Notes: a model not told the origin generated them from the letters alone. A stretch of DNA of 51,988 nt from Acetivibrio alkalicellulosi (GCA_008125075.1 VLTH01000001.1:557871-609858), one strand, 5' to 3'. Shown: positions 25,638 through 35,027, counted from the stretch's first letter. Made by a program: numbers and translations.

Positions 25638-26126
25638 TTACCCATTTACATTTACAACAGCTTGGTCAATATCGCTAACAGGTATAACGTTACTTTTCAT
25701 CAAATCAGGATATATTTCAATGCGAAATCCTTTATAGAATTTCGAAATAGTTGAAAAATTATCTGCTGATGGAGTGCTGCCTTCCTTTGGAACAAGTAAA
25801 GGTGCCAATTCTTCACCATTTAATTCACATGTTATCTTATGTTGTAAAGCCAAAATTAATTCTGTTGAAAATTCTGTATCCATATCTTTATCAATAATTT
25901 CATCATAGCTAAGATTACCTAATTTGATGTCGTTTGTTGAAATTATGTATACCTCTATAGCTTTCTCAATTAGGTGAGCGGTTTGATGATCAGATTTCCG
26001 GCGTGAGCTTTCTAAAATGCCAGTAAAAGCAGCAAAGGCCATTATTGAGATTACTCCTATAATTGCAATCACAATAAGAAGCTCAATAAGACTAAAGCCT
26101 TTTTTATTCTTTATTATTTTTCTCAT
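25638..26126 (-). CDS. Type IV pilin-like (prepilin) protein
   Basis: 162 residues from the ATG at 26126, which has gaggag nine bases upstream; the longer frame from 26150 lacks a site. Prepilin signature: basic leader MRKIIKNKKG then FSLIELLIVIAIIGVISIMA, with cleavage expected after Gly10 and methylation of Phe. The rest is a small pilin head, AHLIEKAIEVYIIS and so on. Could be a minor pilin or pseudopilin; no assembly ATPase or prepilin peptidase gene is adjacent. A TadG-like pilus protein gene lies 11 kb away. Confidence 0.85.
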   Translation of the reverse strand: MRKIIKNKKGFSLIELLIVIAIIGVISIMAFAAFTGILESSRRKSDHQTAHLIEKAIEVYIISTNDIKLGNLSYDEIIDKDMDTEFSTELILALQHKITCELNGEELAPLLVPKEGSTPSADNFSTISKFYKGFRIEIYPDLMKSNVIPVSDIDQAVVNVNG

Positions 26127-26150
26127 AATTATACTCTCCTCTTTAAACAT

Positions 26151-26702
26151 TACAATATATATAATGGTAGAAATTTAGACATTAATAATTCTAAAATTTA
26201 GCACAGCAAAAAACATACTAAACAAGAATTATTAATATAATTAAATTTACCAAAATAATTTATTTATAAATAAGTATTTATTTTTCATATAGTATAAATT
26301 TAAGCATACATTAAAAATGTACTCAAAGAAGTATATGGTAATATACAACAAGATAAAAAATTCAAACTCCATTTGTATATTACAAAAATTATATCCTAGT
26401 AGTTACTCTTTTATTTTATAGTGAAAACAAGAATTAATAGTAAAACTGTTTTTACAAAAGTGTAAATACACTTTTGAGCATTACATTTAAAACCAAGAAA
26501 AGAGATTACATTTTACTCCAATTCAAAATTCCTGTTTCATTTTTTAGGTAAATTTTCTACTAACAGAATCATACAGTTGATGTCAATTTCATTATATCAT
26601 AATACAGTAGAAATATGCAATATTTTAGTAAATTCAAATTATCAAATCATTAATGATGGCTCTACAAAGGAAGTAATAAAGAAATTTAATAAAGAAAAAA
26701 TT
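26151..26702. other. AT-rich intergenic region
   Basis: About 550 bases upstream of the pilin-like gene. No open frame with a ribosome binding site. Contains cttttgtaaa-type short palindromes around 26450-26475 (acaaaagtgtaaatacactttt) and a short peptide-like stretch near 26655-26700 that may be a gene remnant. I see nothing firm. Confidence 0.4.
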
Positions 26703-26740
26703 AAAGGCTTCATTAGATTTTAAACCGCTGAAGCCTTTTT
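26703..26740. terminator. Bidirectional terminator
   Basis: Stem aaaggcttca / tgaagccttt with T-runs on both strands. Lies about 50 bases downstream of the LysM gene (minus strand). Confidence 0.75.
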
Positions 26741-26790
26741 GCTGTCTCACGTTTATAAGGGACAGTGTACTGTTTATAGTTGCTCGACAA

Positions 26791-28008
26791 TTATTTAATT
26801 CCTGCTGATATTATTACTTTTGCTGCATGATTTGGATCTAACATATGATCTACGTGCCGTCTACTATTTTTGAAATAAATATCAAAGTGTCCGTCAAAGT
26901 TGTTACCTGATAAATATGACATTCCATGAGGCATAGAAGACATAGAAGCCGCAAGTCTTCTTCCATCTACAACAATGATAACTGCTCTAGTAACCCAAGA
27001 AAACTTGCCTCCCCATAGATCTTTTATAATTTGAGTATCATTAGGAGTGAGGGGTTCACAGTCTGCATGGCTAGCCCCTATAGTTCGTTCAATATTAAAT
27101 GTTATTCCAGTTTCAAAATCTATGACAGTTGCAGTCTTTCCAATTGGATACAAATACTGTGCTTCTGTCCACCAATCCACATATTCTCCATATTGAGAAC
27201 CAGGAGTTGATTTGATTGGTATTGTATAAACAGGGATAGTCAATTGTTGTCCTATATTTAAAATACTATTTTCAGATAAATTATTTACACTCATTAGTTC
27301 ATGGTTTGGTATTCCATACCTTATGCTAATACTCCAAGTGGTTTCACCAGCTTCCACAGTGTGAGTGATATAAGTGACTTTAGGAGCCAAAGGTATATAA
27401 GGTATTCGAATCACTTCATCAATATAGATAACATAGTTACTCATGTTATTAAACAGCATAATTTTGTTAACTGTAGTTCCATATCTTAAAGATAAACCAT
27501 ATAAAGTATCTCCAGAGACAACCTCGTATTCTGTATATTCTGCTGGTATTCTCAAGAATTGATCGGTGTAAATAATATCATTAGTAAGACCATTCAAGTT
27601 TTTAATACTTGTTATAGTTGTTCCAAAATGTTCAGCTAGCATTCCAAGTGTGTCTCCAGATTTAACAGTGTATTCAATAAATCTCAAGTCAATTTGTTCA
27701 TCTTCTTGAGGAATTCTCAATACCTGGCCTATATACAAATTGGTATTTGATAGGTTGTTGATGTTTACCAGTTCATTTATGGTTGTATTAAATTGCTGTG
27801 AAATCTTCCAAAGACTATCACCTGATACTACAGTATAGGTAGCTTGGGGCTGAGTTGTTACCATTACAGAGTTAGTATAACTACAAGATTCACTGGAAAA
27901 CAAACTAAATACAAGTATACTAATAGATAAAAACACAACTTTTTTAAGTATGCATCTTACAAGTTTTTTTTTGATAATATTTATCCTCTCGAGTTTATAA
28001 ATTTTCAT
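26791..28008 (-). CDS. Secreted protein with four LysM domains
   Basis: 405 residues from the ATG at 28008, chosen because ggagg lies 8 bases upstream. A membrane/signal segment (about 20-40) is followed by four LysM domains: YTVVSGDSLWKISQQFNTTI, YTVKSGDTLGMLAEHFGTTI, YEVVSGDTLYGLSLRYGTTV and HTVEAGETTWSISIRYG. The C-terminal ~140 residues contain GASHADCEPLTPNDT, VIIVVDGRRLAASM and GHFDIYFKNSRRH, a domain often fused to LysM in spore- and wall-associated clostridial proteins. It would bind peptidoglycan outside the cell. Enzyme activity of the C-terminal domain is not established. Confidence 0.88.
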   Translation of the reverse strand: MKIYKLERINIIKKKLVRCILKKVVFLSISILVFSLFSSESCSYTNSVMVTTQPQATYTVVSGDSLWKISQQFNTTINELVNINNLSNTNLYIGQVLRIPQEDEQIDLRFIEYTVKSGDTLGMLAEHFGTTITSIKNLNGLTNDIIYTDQFLRIPAEYTEYEVVSGDTLYGLSLRYGTTVNKIMLFNNMSNYVIYIDEVIRIPYIPLAPKVTYITHTVEAGETTWSISIRYGIPNHELMSVNNLSENSILNIGQQLTIPVYTIPIKSTPGSQYGEYVDWWTEAQYLYPIGKTATVIDFETGITFNIERTIGASHADCEPLTPNDTQIIKDLWGGKFSWVTRAVIIVVDGRRLAASMSSMPHGMSYLSGNNFDGHFDIYFKNSRRHVDHMLDPNHAAKVIISAGIK

Positions 28009-28041
28009 CAAATATCCTCCAAATAGTGATGATACAATCAT

Positions 28042-28650
28042 TTACATACAGTGTTATATCTTCATTTGATTCATGGATACGTAAAACCGTGCTTTTTATT
28101 TTTTGTCATAGAGTAATAAAAAATGTGAGGTAAACACACCCAACTTTCCAACTTTCCAACTTTCCTTAGTTGTTTGACAGTCAAGATAAAGATTAGTAAA
28201 ATAAGTATAAGGATTTTATAAACTTAAAGGTTAGTTGTGTATGAAGCTTACAAGCATAGAATAAAAATGCTAATTCGAATTAATGTTAAAAGAAGAATAT
28301 GAAATCAATTGTTTTTATTGAGAAATTCATCTAGAAATTAAAAAAAATTATGGATATTAGGAGTTTTGAGGAAGATGATAGTCCATTTAACTCCAATTCT
28401 GTTGGGGAATTTAATAAATTTATAAATGGATCAAAATATCTTTGCAGAAGATATTAAAAATGCATTTATAGATTTTATATAAAAATGAAAGATATATTTC
28501 ACATGTATAATCTATTGCCACTATAGACTTAAAAAATTACGAACTAGGGTTTGGTGTTTTTTGAAAAAATATAAAAAAACCGTGTACAGAGAAATAATAC
28601 TTGCTCTTTTAAAAGTGGAGATGGAGTTTAATATAAATAACTGGTTAACT
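28042..28650. other. 600-base gap with decayed coding pieces
   Basis: 28142-28165 is three tandem copies of aactttcc. Between 28350 and 28500, short frames look protein-like (for example QNIFAEDIKNAFIDFI) but are broken by stops and frame changes; I cannot name them. No cobalamin riboswitch features were seen before the cbiJ gene. Confidence 0.4.
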
Positions 28651-28701
28651 GGGGTTTTAAAAAAATCTGATCTTATGGGGACATAATTTTTTTAAAAACC
28701 C
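28651..28701 (+). promoter_or_regulatory. Long hairpin before cbiJ
   Basis: gggttttaaaaaaat pairs with attttttt-aaaaaccc, about 15 bp with one bulge and a 19-base loop. It ends 16 bases before the start codon and just before the ribosome binding site (ttaggag), so it could control translation or stop read-through. Confidence 0.45.
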
Positions 28702-28717
28702 ACTTAGGAGAAAGCTT

Positions 28718-29500
28718 ATGAAAAAAGTAATTGTTATTGCAGGCACTTTAGATAGTAGAATAATTATCAGTCAATTATTAAATATTAGTGTCCCTGTTAT
28801 TGCTACCGTTGCAACAGACTATGGAGCTGATGTACTAAAGGAGTATGAAAACATTGATATAAAAAAGGGCAAACTAGTTTTAGAAGAAATGTGCTGCCTT
28901 ATAAAAAGAACTTGTGCAAATTGTGTTGTAGATACTTCTCACCCGTATGCAAAAGATGTTTCAATAAATGCTATGGGAGCATGTAAGAAATCTGGCATAC
29001 AGTATGTAAGATATGAAAGGCAAAGTAGCAAGATTAATTATGATAAAATAATAAATGTAGATGATTATAAAGAAGCGGCAATTGCAGCAAATAAAACACA
29101 TGGAAATATCCTTTTAACTACTGGAAGCAATAATATAGAAGTTTTTACAAAAAATATACTAGATTTTAAAAGTAGGCTTTTTGTAAGAGTTTTGCCTGAA
29201 AGTAGTGTTATTTCAAAGTGTGAGAAGTTAGGATTGCTGCCTCAAAACATTATTGCCATTAAAGGTCCTTTTTCTTGTAAAATGAATACTGAAATGGCGA
29301 AGCACTGTAATGCAAGGGTTGTTGTGACAAAGGACAGTGGTGAGGTGGGAGGTACTTTAGAAAAGATACAAGGAGCACAAAAACTTGATATACCAATAAT
29401 TATGATTAATAGACCCAAAATAGAATATACCAATAAGTTAAGTGATGTGTATGAGGTAGTTAGTTTTGTTAAAGAACTGTATGAGAATAATGAGGTATGA
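28718..29500 (+). CDS. cbiJ: Precorrin-6A reductase
   Basis: 260 residues; NAD(P)H-dependent reduction of the corrin macrocycle in cobalamin synthesis (CobK/CbiJ family). Motifs: VIVIAGTLDSRIIISQLL at the N-terminus, VVDTSHPYAKDVSINAMGAC (the family DxTHPYA block, about 72-91), YVRYERQ, LLTTGSNNIEVF, RVLPESSVISKCE and VVTKDSGEVGGTLEKIQGA. Full-length for the family. Overlaps the next gene by four bases (ATGA), so translation is coupled. The remaining cbi genes are absent here apart from the relic at 25214-25533, so complete B12 synthesis would need genes elsewhere. Confidence 0.88.
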   Translation: MKKVIVIAGTLDSRIIISQLLNISVPVIATVATDYGADVLKEYENIDIKKGKLVLEEMCCLIKRTCANCVVDTSHPYAKDVSINAMGACKKSGIQYVRYERQSSKINYDKIINVDDYKEAAIAANKTHGNILLTTGSNNIEVFTKNILDFKSRLFVRVLPESSVISKCEKLGLLPQNIIAIKGPFSCKMNTEMAKHCNARVVVTKDSGEVGGTLEKIQGAQKLDIPIIMINRPKIEYTNKLSDVYEVVSFVKELYENNEV

Positions 29501-30129
29501 ATATGCCATATTTCCCGTTTTTTATCAACATAAAAGGTAAATGCTGTTTAGTTGTTGGAGGGGGCGAAGTTGCCACAAGAAAGGTTAAAGCATTAATAGA
29601 ATTTGGGCCCCAAATAAAAGTCATTAGTCCAGAGGCTAAACAATACATAATTGAACTTAGCAAAGAAGAAAAACTTAATTATATAAAGAGAAAGTATCAG
29701 GAAGATGACTTAGAGGATGTTTTTATTGTTATTGCTGCAACAAATGATAAAAAAATTAACGAAAAAATATATAAGCAAGCAATTGAAAAGAATATTTTTG
29801 TTAATGTTGTAGATATGCCTGATATGTGCAATTTTTACTTTCCGGCTATTGTAAGGCGTGATGAGATGGTAGTTGGAATATCAACATCGGGAAGCTATCC
29901 TGCTTTAGCAAAAAAGACCAGACTTAAAATAGATAAAATGTTGGATGATAAAAGTTTTGAATATTTTAATCTCCTTAAAGAATATAGAAAAAAAGCAATT
30001 AATGAAATTAAAAATGAAGATAAAAGGAAGACTTTATTAAATGATATTTTGGATAAGTTAGACCATTGTGATAGTAGTTGGGACAATATAAGAAATGAAA
30101 TAGATAATTTATTTGAGGTATATAAATAG
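29497..30129 (+). CDS. Precorrin-2 dehydrogenase / sirohydrochlorin ferrochelatase-type protein
   Basis: 210 residues. The NAD-binding domain starts CCLVVGGGEVATRKVKALIE, followed by IKVISPEAKQYI, VFIVIAATNDKKINEKIYKQ and VNVVDMPDMCNFYFPAIVRR, typical of the CysG N-terminal/Met8p/SirC family that oxidises precorrin-2 to sirohydrochlorin. The STSGSYPALAKKTRLKID segment is the dimerisation part. The start overlaps the cbiJ stop; ATG 29503 is an alternative. Whether it also inserts iron, as Met8p does, cannot be told. It feeds siroheme and/or cobalamin. Confidence 0.9.
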   Translation: MNMPYFPFFINIKGKCCLVVGGGEVATRKVKALIEFGPQIKVISPEAKQYIIELSKEEKLNYIKRKYQEDDLEDVFIVIAATNDKKINEKIYKQAIEKNIFVNVVDMPDMCNFYFPAIVRRDEMVVGISTSGSYPALAKKTRLKIDKMLDDKSFEYFNLLKEYRKKAINEIKNEDKRKTLLNDILDKLDHCDSSWDNIRNEIDNLFEVYK

Positions 30130-30187
30130 GAAGCACGGGGACGGTTCTTTTGCTTCCAGTGAAACACAGGGACGGTTCTTTTGTTTC
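30129..30187 (+). repeat. REP-like palindrome pair
   Basis: Two related hairpins in tandem: ggaagca..tgcttcc (30129-30157) and gaaaca..tgtttc (30161-30187). They share the interior cacrgggacggttctttt while the stems differ. The first begins at the stop codon of the preceding gene. Such gggacggttct palindromes are widespread between genes in Clostridia. Confidence 0.75.
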
Positions 30188-30234
30188 GTTTTTCTCCACA
30201 TTCACTAAATACACCCCCATAGGAGGTTTTTGCT

Positions 30235-31218
30235 ATGCACATATTAAAAAGGCCTAGAAGGCTCAGATTAAATGAACAAATGAGAAGTATGGTGAGAGAA
30301 ACTGTTGTTACACCAAAAGATTTGATCTACCCATTATTTGTTGTTGAGGGAAAGGGTATCCGAAATGAAGTAGCCTCTATGCCAGGAGTATATCAGCTTT
30401 CAATTGACAACCTATTAAAAGAGATAGAAGATGTAGCAAAAAGCGGTATAAATGGTGTTATTCTATTTGGAATACCTGATAATAAAGATGAAAGAGGAAC
30501 GGGAGCATACGCAGAAGATGGTATTATACAAAAGGCATTAAGAGAGGCAAAAAAAGAGTTTCCAAATATACTACTCATTGCAGATGTATGTCTATGTGAA
30601 TATACAAGTCATGGGCACTGTGGTATTGTTCAGAATGGAAAAGTTCTAAACGATGAGTCAGTGGAATTAATTGCAAAGACGGCTCTTAGTTATGCACATT
30701 CAGGTGCGGATATTGTTGCTCCCTCAGACATGATGGATGGCAGGGTTTATAGCATAAGGAAAATACTCGATCAAAATAACTATACTGATACAGCAATAAT
30801 GGCCTATAGTGCAAAATACGCGTCATCATTTTATGGTCCTTTCAGAGATGCAGCAAATTCCACTCCGCTGTTTGGAGACAGAAAGTCTTACCAGATGGAT
30901 TATGGCAATGTAAATGAAGCTTTAAAAGAAATTGAGATTGACATAGAAGAAGGAGCAGATATTGTAATGGTAAAACCAGCCCTTTCTTACCTTGACATAA
31001 TTAACAGGGCAAGTTCTAAATTCCATGTTCCTATTGCAGCATATAGTGTTAGCGGAGAATATTCGATGATAAAAGCAGCTTCACATAATGGGTGGATAGA
31101 TGAAAAATCAGTTGTGATTGAGACTACAACGGCAATAAAACGTGCAGGAGCAGATATAATAATTACATATTATGCAAAGGATCTTGTAAAATGGGTGACA
31201 CAAGCAGGGTGTGTATAA
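30235..31218 (+). CDS. hemB: Porphobilinogen synthase (delta-aminolevulinate dehydratase)
   Basis: 327 residues; joins two 5-aminolevulinate molecules into porphobilinogen. Zinc-site region DVCLCEYTSHGHC (about 119-131), Schiff-base lysines in YSAKYASSF (about 195-203) and MVKPALSYLDI (about 247-257), plus FRDAANSTPLFGDRKSYQMD. The ribosome binding site ataggagg precedes ATG 30235. It follows the precorrin genes, separated by the REP-like pair. The final residues (QAGCV and stop) lie in the left terminal repeat of a family D element, so the original C-terminus may have been slightly altered by insertion. Confidence 0.95.
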   Translation: MHILKRPRRLRLNEQMRSMVRETVVTPKDLIYPLFVVEGKGIRNEVASMPGVYQLSIDNLLKEIEDVAKSGINGVILFGIPDNKDERGTGAYAEDGIIQKALREAKKEFPNILLIADVCLCEYTSHGHCGIVQNGKVLNDESVELIAKTALSYAHSGADIVAPSDMMDGRVYSIRKILDQNNYTDTAIMAYSAKYASSFYGPFRDAANSTPLFGDRKSYQMDYGNVNEALKEIEIDIEEGADIVMVKPALSYLDIINRASSKFHVPIAAYSVSGEYSMIKAASHNGWIDEKSVVIETTTAIKRAGADIIITYYAKDLVKWVTQAGCV

Positions 31219-31409
31219 CAAAAGTGAAGAAAAATATTCCATAAACTTAAGTTGCGGGAGTGTAGAGCCTGTAAATACTCCTAAGAGCCTTTACAAAACT
31301 AGCTAGCGCTCAAAAAATGCTCTCCCTTTCTTGGTCGCATTAACAGGATCTACTACTTGATTCACAATGTTTTTTCTATATTTTCTTCACATTTATTGTA
31401 TGCACTCTT
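31206..31409. repeat. Family D element (MITE-like) between hemB and the anti-sigma gene
   Basis: Left end 31206-31237 (agggtgtgtataacaaaagt then gaagaaaaatat) and right end 31377-31409 (tatattttcttcacatttat then tgtatgcactctt) are inverted repeats of about 32 bases. About 204 bp in all, no coding capacity. Inner sequence ataaacttaagttgcggg, then gtgtagagcctgtaaa, matches the reverse complement of 45875-45930. The hemB stop lies inside the left end, and the stop of the opposing anti-sigma gene touches the right end. Confidence 0.7.
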
Positions 31410-33060
31410 ATGGAGATGTTAATGAATTATAAATAATATTTTGTTCCTTTGATATCACATCATAGGTTATAATTTCAAACTCGCCTGCTTTAATATCAAG
31501 AAGGCTTGTAGCTTCTTCTTGATTTAATATTGAAATAAACACTATTTTAGAGTCACTTATCCAGTTTGAAGAATAATCTAATTTAGATATTTCTAAAAGA
31601 TCATTGTCTCCTTCGAATGTATAGATAGTATTGCTATTGGTATCAAGTACTGTTTTTCCATTAGGAGAAATTGAATAATATGCATGTTGATCATTGGTTG
31701 GGAAAGTATTTAATACTTCTTCTTTAAAGTCAAATATTTTTAAACTATCAAAATCTCTAAATATTAAAAATCTATAGTCTTTATATAAAAAGTAATCATT
31801 TTTGGTAGAAAAAATTTCTGTTATATGAGCATTATTATTTTTAAAATCATATTTTTTTAGGCCGTTGTCTTCAAAACTAAAAGCAGTATAATTTTTTCCG
31901 TCAATAAATAAGGGCTCGAAGTCAACTACAACTTTTTTATCAATTTCATATGTTTTTTCATTTAGATAGTAAATTTTTTTGTCTGCATAAAAGGAAATGA
32001 TACCTTCATCTGTTACAAAAATCTTTTCAATTTGTACTCCAAGATTGCTTATCTCATAAAACTTTTCCTTTGAAGCATCAAAAAGCCGTGGATTTGAAAA
32101 GTTACTTTTGTCTACAAAAGCATAATAATTTCCATTAAGGGACCAGCAATCAGATATATTGGCATAATTTGCTTCATCAATAATAAAATAATCACCTGTT
32201 TGTGTATTCATGATATGAACGTTGCTTTTGAAATCGTTTGCAAAATCTTCTTCGCAAGATGAATTTCCTATAACAACATAGTTTCCCAATTTATTAAACT
32301 TAAACTCACTTACTACAGATCCTTGAATGTGATCAGCACGTAACGATATTAAATCGGCAGCTAAGTAAATATCTCCATCCTTATAACCTACTAAAGAAGC
32401 ATAATTTCTAAAAAATATTTTGTCATTATCTGCATATGAAATCAACCAAGGTGAAACCCCAGGTCCATCACTATTTAGTTTCTCAACTAGCGGTTTACCC
32501 TTTAGATTTGTGCTATTGGTATAAGTTTTTTCAATATTTATTTCATTTATTGTTGGAGTAGTTGTATTGTAGTTTTCGTTTAATGTGGTTTGGTCTATTG
32601 CTTGTGTGCTTGTGTGTTCACTTTCGTTTAATGCAGTCATTGCATTATTATCAATTTGAAATTCATTATTTAATCTGTCACCTTTGTTCAATATATTTAT
32701 TGCACTATCCATAAAAGTTTCCTTAATTATTGAATTAGAAGACACAATGAATATAAAAAGACTTACAACTAAAATAGGAACTGCTATTTTGACGTATTGC
32801 ATAGACTTATTTAATAATGCAAGCAATTTGTATTTAGCTTGAGGGTATTTACTATGGTCAACTTGAGACATAATATTTACAGTATAGTTTTCTACGGACT
32901 CATCTTGCTTGACATAACTTATAAAAGCCCTGTCTAATAATGTAATTTTTTTGCATTGTTGGCAGGAGGTGAGGTGCTTTTCAAATTTAAGTTTTTCCTC
33001 TACACTTAGATTGCTGTCATTATATTTTTGAATAAAATACTCATCATATTTACAATTCAT
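31408..33060 (-). CDS. Anti-sigma factor-like protein with zinc-finger N-terminus and sensor domain
   Basis: 550 residues from ATG 33060. The N-terminal zinc-finger-like domain (about 1-50) has the pattern HLTSCQQCKK, as in zf-HC2 anti-sigma domains. One membrane segment lies at about 88-108 (VKIAVPILVVSLFIFIV), then an Asn/Thr-rich linker, then ~370 extracytoplasmic residues with repeated WSLNGNYYAF and YSISPNGKTVLD-like blades, probably a TolB/WD-type propeller. It overlaps the sigma factor gene by 11 bases, so expression is coupled. Expected to hold the ECF sigma at the membrane until an external signal arrives. Confidence 0.8.
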   Translation of the reverse strand: MNCKYDEYFIQKYNDSNLSVEEKLKFEKHLTSCQQCKKITLLDRAFISYVKQDESVENYTVNIMSQVDHSKYPQAKYKLLALLNKSMQYVKIAVPILVVSLFIFIVSSNSIIKETFMDSAINILNKGDRLNNEFQIDNNAMTALNESEHTSTQAIDQTTLNENYNTTTPTINEINIEKTYTNSTNLKGKPLVEKLNSDGPGVSPWLISYADNDKIFFRNYASLVGYKDGDIYLAADLISLRADHIQGSVVSEFKFNKLGNYVVIGNSSCEEDFANDFKSNVHIMNTQTGDYFIIDEANYANISDCWSLNGNYYAFVDKSNFSNPRLFDASKEKFYEISNLGVQIEKIFVTDEGIISFYADKKIYYLNEKTYEIDKKVVVDFEPLFIDGKNYTAFSFEDNGLKKYDFKNNNAHITEIFSTKNDYFLYKDYRFLIFRDFDSLKIFDFKEEVLNTFPTNDQHAYYSISPNGKTVLDTNSNTIYTFEGDNDLLEISKLDYSSNWISDSKIVFISILNQEEATSLLDIKAGEFEIITYDVISKEQNIIYNSLTSP

Positions 33061-33607
33061 TATATTCACCATCCTTTATATTTTTTTCATATAACTGGGT
33101 AAGCTTTTTTCTGGTTCTGAGAACTTTCATTTTAATTGCTTCAGGTGATTTTTTAAATATTTCTCCAATTTCTCCAAAGGTAAATTCATAGTGATATTTT
33201 AAAATAATCATTAATCGTACATCATCTTCTAAGGACTGAAACATTTTATGTATAACATCTTTAAAGTATAAGTTGTCAATATGTTCATCAGGAAAAAATG
33301 TTTGAGCCTTAAGAGATTGATCATTTATGTTTTCTAGTTTTATACGTTTTTTCTTTTTAGAGTCTTTGTATGTATTAACTGCTACTTTAAATAACCATGT
33401 TGAGAATTTCCAGTTGTTATTATACTTATATAGATTATTGTATACCTTAACAAATACTTCTTGAGCTATATCTTGAGCATCTTCCCTAGTTACATTCATT
33501 TTAATAATAAATGCAGTAATTTTAGTATAGTATTTATTTATCAGATAATTAAACGATTCGGTTTTTCCATCAAGTATTTCTTTTACCATTATGTTATCTG
33601 TATCCAT
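33050..33607 (-). CDS. ECF-type RNA polymerase sigma factor
   Basis: 185 residues from the ATG at 33607, which has ggagg five bases upstream. Sigma-70 region 2: YYTKITAFIIKMNVTREDAQ then DIAQEVFVKVYNNLYKY and FSTWLFKVAVNTYKD. Region 4: HYEFTFGEIGEIFKKSPEAI followed by KMKVLRTRKKL. It is followed by and overlaps the putative membrane anti-sigma gene. Its target regulon is not visible here. Confidence 0.92.
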   Translation of the reverse strand: MDTDNIMVKEILDGKTESFNYLINKYYTKITAFIIKMNVTREDAQDIAQEVFVKVYNNLYKYNNNWKFSTWLFKVAVNTYKDSKKKKRIKLENINDQSLKAQTFFPDEHIDNLYFKDVIHKMFQSLEDDVRLMIILKYHYEFTFGEIGEIFKKSPEAIKMKVLRTRKKLTQLYEKNIKDGEYNEL

Positions 33608-33785
33608 TCTATCCTCCATGCCTTTGAGAAAATTTATTAATTCTCTTACTATGTAATACGACAAATATATATTTAGAGTAACACATTTAACAAAAAAAAT
33701 TTATATAATTACCTATAGAAAAGATATATAATGAATATAGATAAAAATTTTATTCATTTAATTTAGGTACAAGGGAGGAATTTTA

Positions 33786-34946
33786 ATGGAGAGAGAAACT
33801 TATTCACTTAATATAAACAAAAGTTCTGAGTCTTACTATAATGATATAAGTAATTTTACATGTGAGGTATTAAATGAGGGAGCTATATTTTATAAAACAC
33901 CTGTTGAAATGTACAGGGAATATCACATCAAAAGCAATTTAGAAAATATTCCATATGACAAAGAGAATATACTTGAGTTTTTATTATTAGGAGTGCTATG
34001 GAAGGGCTATAGCTCTAGTGCCACAAACATAAAACATATAAGAAACAGAACACTTATATATCTTCATAAATTTAGAAGAAAATTCAAAAACATTAAACCT
34101 TTAATTGATTTTTTTCGTGGTATAATGCTAACATCATATTTACAAAATTCAAAAAATAAAGAATTATTAGAACTAGAACCTGATATGAAGAATTTTAAAA
34201 AACTTTTAAGATGGTTAGAAGCATCAGGTGAGTTTAATTTTGAAGTAAAAAGATTAAAAAACTGGTTTTGCTTTCTTTCGGAAATCTCTTATGAAGAGTC
34301 ATCAGAAATAATTCAAAAAGCTATAACATGGTCTGCATGGTTTGAAGATCATAGTAAAAAAGCTATTGGCAAGTATACTGTAAATGTAGAAAAATATTTA
34401 AAAGAAAGTTATCCTAAACACTATTGGCATGAAAATGTTATATTTTGTGGAAGGAAAAGAGTGGAGTATCACTTAAATATGCTGGGAGGAGAAATTATGA
34501 ATAGTGTTTATAGACAGGGATTTATAAATACTGATGATAAAGTAATAGTTTTGCCTGCTTGTATGAGTATGTCTTATAAATCCTCTTGTAAAATAAAAAA
34601 GACTGATGATGGAAACTATTGTTCAGGGTGTAATCCAAAATGTATGGTAAATTCTATAACTCAGCTAGGTAAAGAAAATAGTTTTAAGGTAATTGTGGTT
34701 CCCCATCAATCATCTCTTTCTAATTCTGACAAGGGAACTGGGATATTAAAGGAAAACATAGGTGTGGTTGGAGTTGCTTGTGTTTTAAATTTAATATCTG
34801 GAGGATGGATGTTAAAAGAGAGAAATATCTATGCTCAATGTGTACTATTGGATTATTGTGGTTGTAAAAGACATTGGCACAAAGAAGGAATACCAACGTG
34901 TATTAATATAGAACAGCTAAAAAAGATTTTAAACATCAAATATTAA
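33786..34946 (+). CDS. DUF116 family protein
   Basis: 386 residues. The first ~200 are helical (no recognised domain). The C-terminal half is DUF116: VIVLPACMSMSYKSSC, YCSGCNPKCMVNS, VVPHQSS, GVVGVACVLNLISGGWM and CVLLDYCGCKRHWHKEGIPT. The many conserved Cys suggest a metal or iron-sulfur site. DUF116 proteins occur in anaerobes, some near lipoyl or radical-SAM genes; their activity is not established. Ribosome binding site gggagg lies upstream. Divergent from the sigma factor gene. Confidence 0.82.
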   Translation: MERETYSLNINKSSESYYNDISNFTCEVLNEGAIFYKTPVEMYREYHIKSNLENIPYDKENILEFLLLGVLWKGYSSSATNIKHIRNRTLIYLHKFRRKFKNIKPLIDFFRGIMLTSYLQNSKNKELLELEPDMKNFKKLLRWLEASGEFNFEVKRLKNWFCFLSEISYEESSEIIQKAITWSAWFEDHSKKAIGKYTVNVEKYLKESYPKHYWHENVIFCGRKRVEYHLNMLGGEIMNSVYRQGFINTDDKVIVLPACMSMSYKSSCKIKKTDDGNYCSGCNPKCMVNSITQLGKENSFKVIVVPHQSSLSNSDKGTGILKENIGVVGVACVLNLISGGWMLKERNIYAQCVLLDYCGCKRHWHKEGIPTCINIEQLKKILNIKY

Positions 34947-35018
34947 TACACCCGTTCTAGTTTTTGAATTAATTATAAAGAAAAAATTTTCACAAAGAAG
35001 TACAAATAACAGAATAAA

Positions 35019-35027
35019 TGATATAAT
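35019..35027 (+). promoter_or_regulatory. Extended -10 promoter for the helicase gene
   Basis: TGaTATAAT, 33 bases before the start codon at 35060. Confidence 0.4.

Noticed and set aside
28500-28717. Cobalamin riboswitch before cbiJ
   Set aside because: I could not find the B12-box type core; only a long AT hairpin is present.
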